Shown here: one piece after another, positions 60,242 to 64,000 of the stretch
Layout of the letters: every line of letters begins with the position of its first letter
Numbering within the stretch: the stretch's first letter is position 1
NCBI GenBank assembly: GCA_050747525.1
Contig: JBOGOC010000088.1
Span: 1-64,000 of the forward strand
DNA length: 64,000 nucleotides
From: JBOGOC01 sp050747525
Lineage (GTDB): Bacteria > Acidobacteriota > Polarisedimenticolia > JACPZX01 > DASXTC01
Reading direction: 5' to 3'
Position numbers and translations under genes: made by a program
Notes under the pieces: generated by a model
Seen by the model: the letters and a program-made list of their open reading frames with translations, nothing else
Told to the model about the DNA's origin: nothing
Database searches by the model: none

Positions 60242-62932
60242 ATGTCGGCGCTGACCCCCGAGCGGTGGCAGGCGGTCACTCCGCACCTCGAGCGCGCTCT
60301 CGAGATGGACGAGGCGGACCGTTCCACCCTCCTCACGGCGCTGCGCGAGCGGGATCCCGTCCTGGCCGAGGACCTGGAAAGCCTCCTCGAGGAGCATCGC
60401 GCGCTGTCCGCCGACGGCTTCCTGGATCAGCCGCCGCTCCCTCCGGACCACGAGGCGCGGCAGGGTCAGACCCTGGGCGCCTACACCCTGGTGTCGACCC
60501 TCGGACGAGGAGGCATGGGGACGGTGTGGCTGGCGCGTCGCAGCGACGGGCTCTTCGAGAAGCAGGTGGCGATCAAGCTGCCGGGCGCCGCGCTGGTAGG
60601 CCGCGTGGGCAAGGAGAGGTTCCGGCGCGAGGGCCTGCTGCTCGGCCGTCTCGCCCATCCCAACATCGCGGACCTGATGGACGCGGGCGTCACCTCCGAC
60701 GGGCAGCCCTACCTGGTGCTGGAGTACGTCGATGGGGAGCCGATCGACCGGTATTGCCACCGGCTCCGGCTCGACGTGCGCGCGAGGATCCGGCTCGTTC
60801 TGGACGTCGTGGCCGCGCTGGCCCATGCCCACGCGAACCTGATCGTGCACCGTGACCTGAAGCCCCCCAACGTCCTGGTGGCGTCCAATGGGCAGGTGAA
60901 GCTCCTCGATTTCGGGATTGCGAAGCTGCTGGACGACGGCCCCGGCCCGTCAATGCCGGCCCTGACCCGCGAGGGGGCCACCGCCATGACGCTCGAGTTC
61001 GCGGCTCCCGAGCAGATCACGGGCGGGCCGATCACCACCGCCACCGACATCTACAGCCTCGGGGTGCTCCTCTATCTCCTGTTAGCTGGGCGGCACCCGG
61101 CGGGGAAAGGCCCTTGGTCGACGGCCGAGCTCGTCAAGGCCATTGTCGAGACCGAGCCCTCCCGGATGTCGGAAGTGGCCCGCGAGCACGGCCACCAGCT
61201 GCGCGGCGATCTGGACACCATCGCCGGCAAGGCGCTCAAGAAGGAGCCTCGCGAGCGGTACGTCTCCATCACCGCGCTCGGGGAGGACCTGGAGCGATAT
61301 CTGCGCCAGCAGCCCATCGCTGCGAGGCCGGACAGCATCGCCTATCGCGCGGCCAAGTTCGTCCGCAGGAACCGCGCGGCGGTGCTCCTCTCGATCCTGG
61401 CGGCCGGCGCGACGATCGCGGGCCTCGCGGGGACACTGATCCAGGCGCGCACCGCCAGGTCCCAGCGCGACTTCGCCCTGGGCCAGCTCGCGCGCGCCGA
61501 GGCGATCAACGACCTGAACCGATTCCTGCTCTCCGACGCGGCGCCGTCCGGACGCCCGTTCACCGTGAACGATCTGCTGGCCGGGGCGGAACGCATCCTC
61601 GACAAGCAGCAGCAGCGGGATGCCAGTTACGTGGAGCTCCTCATCTCGGTGGGCCGCCAGTACTGGGTCCAGGACGAGGATGAGCGCGCCCGCCTGGTGC
61701 TGGAGAAGGCCTACCATGCCGCGCGCTCTCTGACGGAGGCTCCCGTCAGGGCCAGGGCTTCGTGCGCCCTGGCAAGCGCTCTGAGGCGCGGCGCGGAGCT
61801 TACGTGGGCGGAATCTCTTCTCCAGGAGGGACTGTCCGAGCTTCCCGACGAGCCCCAGTTCGCGCTCGACCGGATGTTCTGCCTTCTGCGCGGCAGCGAG
61901 GTCTCCAGGTCCGTGGGCAGGCCGCAGGAAGGCATCGAACGGGTTCGAGCCGCGCAGGCTGAACTCAGCCGCTCCCCCTTCCGTTCCGACCTGCTGGACC
62001 TGCGCCTCACGATGGCGCTCGCGGAGTCGCATCGCGAGATGAACGAGCACGTGGAGGCGACCGCCCTGTTCGAATCAGCCGCCGGCCAGCTCGAACGGCT
62101 CGGCCGCGACGAGACCCAGACCGCCGGGACCCTCTTCAACAACTGGGCCCTCGCGCTCGATGCGCTGGGCCGCTCGCTGGATGCGGAAAGAATCTTCAGG
62201 CGCGCGATCGACATCAGCCGGGACGATCGACAAGAAGAGGCGGTCTCGCCGATGCTGCTGAACAACTACGCGCGCACCCTCTTCAACCTGGGACGGCTCG
62301 AGGAGGCCGCCGATTACGCCGAGCGCGCTCATGCGCGGGCGACGCAGGTCGGATACCAGACCGTGATCAACCAGTCGCTTCTTCTGCGGGAGAGCATCTA
62401 CCGGGAGCGAGGCGACCTGCGCCGCGCCCACGAGATGCTCGCCGATGCCGAGCCGCGGTTCAGGAAGGCTCTGCCCGCCGGACACTCCGTCTTCGGAGCC
62501 ATCGAGTCGGTCCGATCCCAGCACACGGCGGCCCGCGGCGACCTGGCCGAAGCATTGATCTTCGCCGACAGCGCCCTGGCCATGGTGGAAGCATCCGTGA
62601 AGGATACGGGCGGCGGCGGGTATCTTCTGCCCGTCCTGCAACTCCGGCGAGCGGATCTCCTGGTGCGGCTGGGCCGCCCGGACGAGGCGGCCGCCCAGGC
62701 GAAGCGGACGATCGACGCCCTCGCGCCGTCCATTCCTCCCGGCTCACCGTCCAGGACCCTGGGCCAGGCCCATCTGGCGCTCGGTCGCGCGCTGACGGCG
62801 GCTGGAGACGAGCAGGCTGCGCGCGCGGCCTTCTCGGCCGCGTACGAGCTCCTGCAGGGCGCGGTGGGGCCCGCCCACCCCGACACCCTCGAGGCAGGCC
62901 GTCACGCAGGGCTCGCCGGCCCGGCCCGGTAG
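60242..62932 (+). CDS. Membrane Ser/Thr kinase linked to ECF sigma
   Basis: 896 residues. An N-terminal helical segment (~1-75) precedes the kinase: LGRGGMGTVW, VAIKLPG, HRDLKPPN near 202, DFGIAKL near 222 and FAAPEQI, followed by DTIAGKALKKEPRERY. A transmembrane helix lies at ~378-397. The remaining ~490 residues are helical with TPR-like periodicity (LERLGRDETQTAGTLFNNWAL, LLNNYARTLFNLGRLEEAADYAERA), less regular than in the other TPR kinase. Adjacent ECF sigma suggests phosphorylation control of that sigma (inference). Confidence 0.92.
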   Translation: MSALTPERWQAVTPHLERALEMDEADRSTLLTALRERDPVLAEDLESLLEEHRALSADGFLDQPPLPPDHEARQGQTLGAYTLVSTLGRGGMGTVWLARRSDGLFEKQVAIKLPGAALVGRVGKERFRREGLLLGRLAHPNIADLMDAGVTSDGQPYLVLEYVDGEPIDRYCHRLRLDVRARIRLVLDVVAALAHAHANLIVHRDLKPPNVLVASNGQVKLLDFGIAKLLDDGPGPSMPALTREGATAMTLEFAAPEQITGGPITTATDIYSLGVLLYLLLAGRHPAGKGPWSTAELVKAIVETEPSRMSEVAREHGHQLRGDLDTIAGKALKKEPRERYVSITALGEDLERYLRQQPIAARPDSIAYRAAKFVRRNRAAVLLSILAAGATIAGLAGTLIQARTARSQRDFALGQLARAEAINDLNRFLLSDAAPSGRPFTVNDLLAGAERILDKQQQRDASYVELLISVGRQYWVQDEDERARLVLEKAYHAARSLTEAPVRARASCALASALRRGAELTWAESLLQEGLSELPDEPQFALDRMFCLLRGSEVSRSVGRPQEGIERVRAAQAELSRSPFRSDLLDLRLTMALAESHREMNEHVEATALFESAAGQLERLGRDETQTAGTLFNNWALALDALGRSLDAERIFRRAIDISRDDRQEEAVSPMLLNNYARTLFNLGRLEEAADYAERAHARATQVGYQTVINQSLLLRESIYRERGDLRRAHEMLADAEPRFRKALPAGHSVFGAIESVRSQHTAARGDLAEALIFADSALAMVEASVKDTGGGGYLLPVLQLRRADLLVRLGRPDEAAAQAKRTIDALAPSIPPGSPSRTLGQAHLALGRALTAAGDEQAARAAFSAAYELLQGAVGPAHPDTLEAGRHAGLAGPAR

Positions 62933-63070
62933 CCCGCGAGGCTTTTTTCCACCCCCCTGTCGTCTTTCCCCCGTCGAATCCGATCTACACACACGCCGGC
63001 CGATTCCGGGCCCGGCGTTCATCAACCCTGGATCCCCCACAGGATTCGCGAAAAAAAAGGAGCTCCAACC

Positions 63071-64000
63071 ATGTCCTGGACTATCCGCACCGTGGGCGCC
63101 GTCGTGACGGCGCTGCTCTCCATGACCGTGGCCGTTGCCGCGGGCAACGGCCCCTATTACCCGCCCGATGTCGTGGGCCAGCTCAAGGCGCTCTCCGATC
63201 GGGCCGACGCGCTTGGGTTCCGCATGAACGGAGCGCCGGACCCGACCCACTGCTACCACCTGCAGGGGATCGCCCGGACCTCCGGACCCGGAACCCCCTA
63301 TTTCTTCATCTCACAGAGCGGCAACGACCCGGGAGGGATCTCGGCGCTCGTCTGCCTCCAGTGGTGCACCTACGCCCCGTGCACGCTGATCGGCGACGGG
63401 CCGGGCCACATCTACGTCGTGAAGATGGGATCCCGCGACACGGACGGCGAGCGGCTGCGCTCCAACAGGATCGTGGCCGGGGAATCCTCCACCGCGGACA
63501 GCGCTCCCGATCCGCTGGACGGCGTCATCATGACCATCACGCTCGACGGAACGAACGGCTGGCCCGCCTTCGGCCATCCCGGCGGCATGGCCGTGATCGG
63601 CGACGTGCTGGCCGTGGCGCTCGAGCATCCCTACAGCCCCGACGACATCGCCAACGACATCAACCGCATTCTGTTCATCGACATCAGCAACCCGGAGAAT
63701 CCGACTCCTATCACCAGCCACCCGATCCCCCTGGCCGACGGCGAGGGGGTCGGGAACATCGCGGTGACGCCGATGCCTGACGGACGGTACCTGATGTTCA
63801 CGACCGGAAAGGACAACCAGAAGATCAAGCTGTTCGAGTCGGACGGCACGAACCTGAAGAGCCCCACCCTCACCTGGCAGCAGAAGTACGTCTGGAAGCC
63901 CGGCGACGAGCCGGTCTCGCCGGCCTGCTGGTCGATCGGGCCCTTCTCTTGGGGCTGGCCCGATGGAAGCTGGTACGACTACGCCCACCAGTCCCACACC
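63071..64000 (+). CDS. Secreted protein with LVIVD-like segments, 3' end outside window
   Basis: 310 complete codons run without a stop to the window edge. ATG at 63071, with AAGGAG upstream; signal peptide ends near AVAAG. The visible part contains HCYHLQGIARTSGPG, FFISQSGNDPGG, HIYVVKMGS, GHPGGMAVIGDVLAVALE and ILFIDISNPENPTPIT, reminiscent of the LVIVD-repeat propellers of secreted proteins. C-terminal domains are unknown, so it cannot be tested here for the Cys-Pro C-terminal module. Confidence 0.78.
   Translation, partial: MSWTIRTVGAVVTALLSMTVAVAAGNGPYYPPDVVGQLKALSDRADALGFRMNGAPDPTHCYHLQGIARTSGPGTPYFFISQSGNDPGGISALVCLQWCTYAPCTLIGDGPGHIYVVKMGSRDTDGERLRSNRIVAGESSTADSAPDPLDGVIMTITLDGTNGWPAFGHPGGMAVIGDVLAVALEHPYSPDDIANDINRILFIDISNPENPTPITSHPIPLADGEGVGNIAVTPMPDGRYLMFTTGKDNQKIKLFESDGTNLKSPTLTWQQKYVWKPGDEPVSPACWSIGPFSWGWPDGSWYDYAHQSHT

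Noticed and set aside
62933..62960. Rho-independent terminator after the last kinase (GGCTTTTTT)
   Set aside because: A T-run is present but no stable stem of more than a few pairs precedes it.
1..64000. Insertion sequences, integrase genes or prophage
   Set aside because: No transposase, integrase, terminal inverted repeats with target duplications or phage structural genes were recognised.

Overview
The window is strongly GC-rich with tightly packed genes, short intergenic gaps and many 4-nt ATGA/GTGA overlaps. It holds about 50 protein genes, one decayed gene fragment, and no rRNA, tRNA, CRISPR array, prophage or insertion sequence that I could find. The gene content suggests an uncultured Acidobacteriota-like Gram-negative bacterium (inference). 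The pointers are a TonB-dependent receptor with an N-terminal carboxypeptidase-regulatory domain, three membrane-anchored Ser/Thr kinases with PD40 or TPR sensors, an ECF sigma factor next to a kinase, large secreted Cys-rich/LamG/MopE proteins, a tricorn-like protease and a LysW carrier-protein pathway.

Layout. 1-6363 (+): the end of a secreted Kelch/MopE-repeat protein, an acyl-activating enzyme-ACP-acyltransferase fusion, a STAS protein, a PEP-mutase/isocitrate-lyase-like enzyme and a cupin. 6367-10148: small exported or envelope proteins (DUF4382 lipoprotein, DUF1579-like, DUF4440-like) and an HD-domain protein. 9997-18302 (-): one apparent operon reading glycosyltransferase, TonB receptor, YnjB-like lipoprotein, two permeases, ATPase, radical SAM enzyme; it looks like an outer-plus-inner-membrane uptake system with a dedicated enzyme. 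18410-24103: a kinase with a PD40 propeller divergent from a Kef-type antiporter, then a DNRLRE protein. 24179-30922 (-): a 2247-residue secreted metallophosphoesterase/LamG protein. 31191-38703: a TPR kinase, a PARP-like zinc-finger protein, a small Cys-rich exported peptide, a B12-binding radical SAM protein, a TPR protein, a GFA-family protein and a porin-like barrel. 38766-41370 (+): a complete ABC-2 exporter. 41411-43308 (-): two translationally coupled secreted repeat proteins. 43551-46879 (+): a BlaI repressor and a BlaR1-like protease carrying HEAT repeats, preceded by two matching inverted repeats in the promoter. 46951-50241 (+): a tricorn-like protease. 50238-54931 (-): lysW-lysX-lysY-(class II glutamine amidotransferase)-lysZ-lysJ, divergent from an ACT-type protein. 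55678-64000: a RodZ-like protein, a DUF6289 peptide, a coiled-coil lipoprotein, a tandem YCII protein, a GFA remnant, an ECF sigma/kinase pair and a secreted protein running off the right edge.

The most interesting signals are: (1) four secreted proteins with unrelated N-termini that share a C-terminal module with a Tyr/Phe-Leu-Val-Arg-like strand and an exact Cys-Pro terminus, a candidate sorting or anchoring domain; (2) the TonB/YnjBCD/radical SAM operon; (3) the BlaI/BlaR1-HEAT sensor with its operators; (4) the glutamine amidotransferase inside the LysW operon with a divergent ACT protein. Start codons were re-chosen by signal peptides, Shine-Dalgarno (SD) sequences or overlaps wherever the longest reading frame clearly ran into non-homologous sequence.
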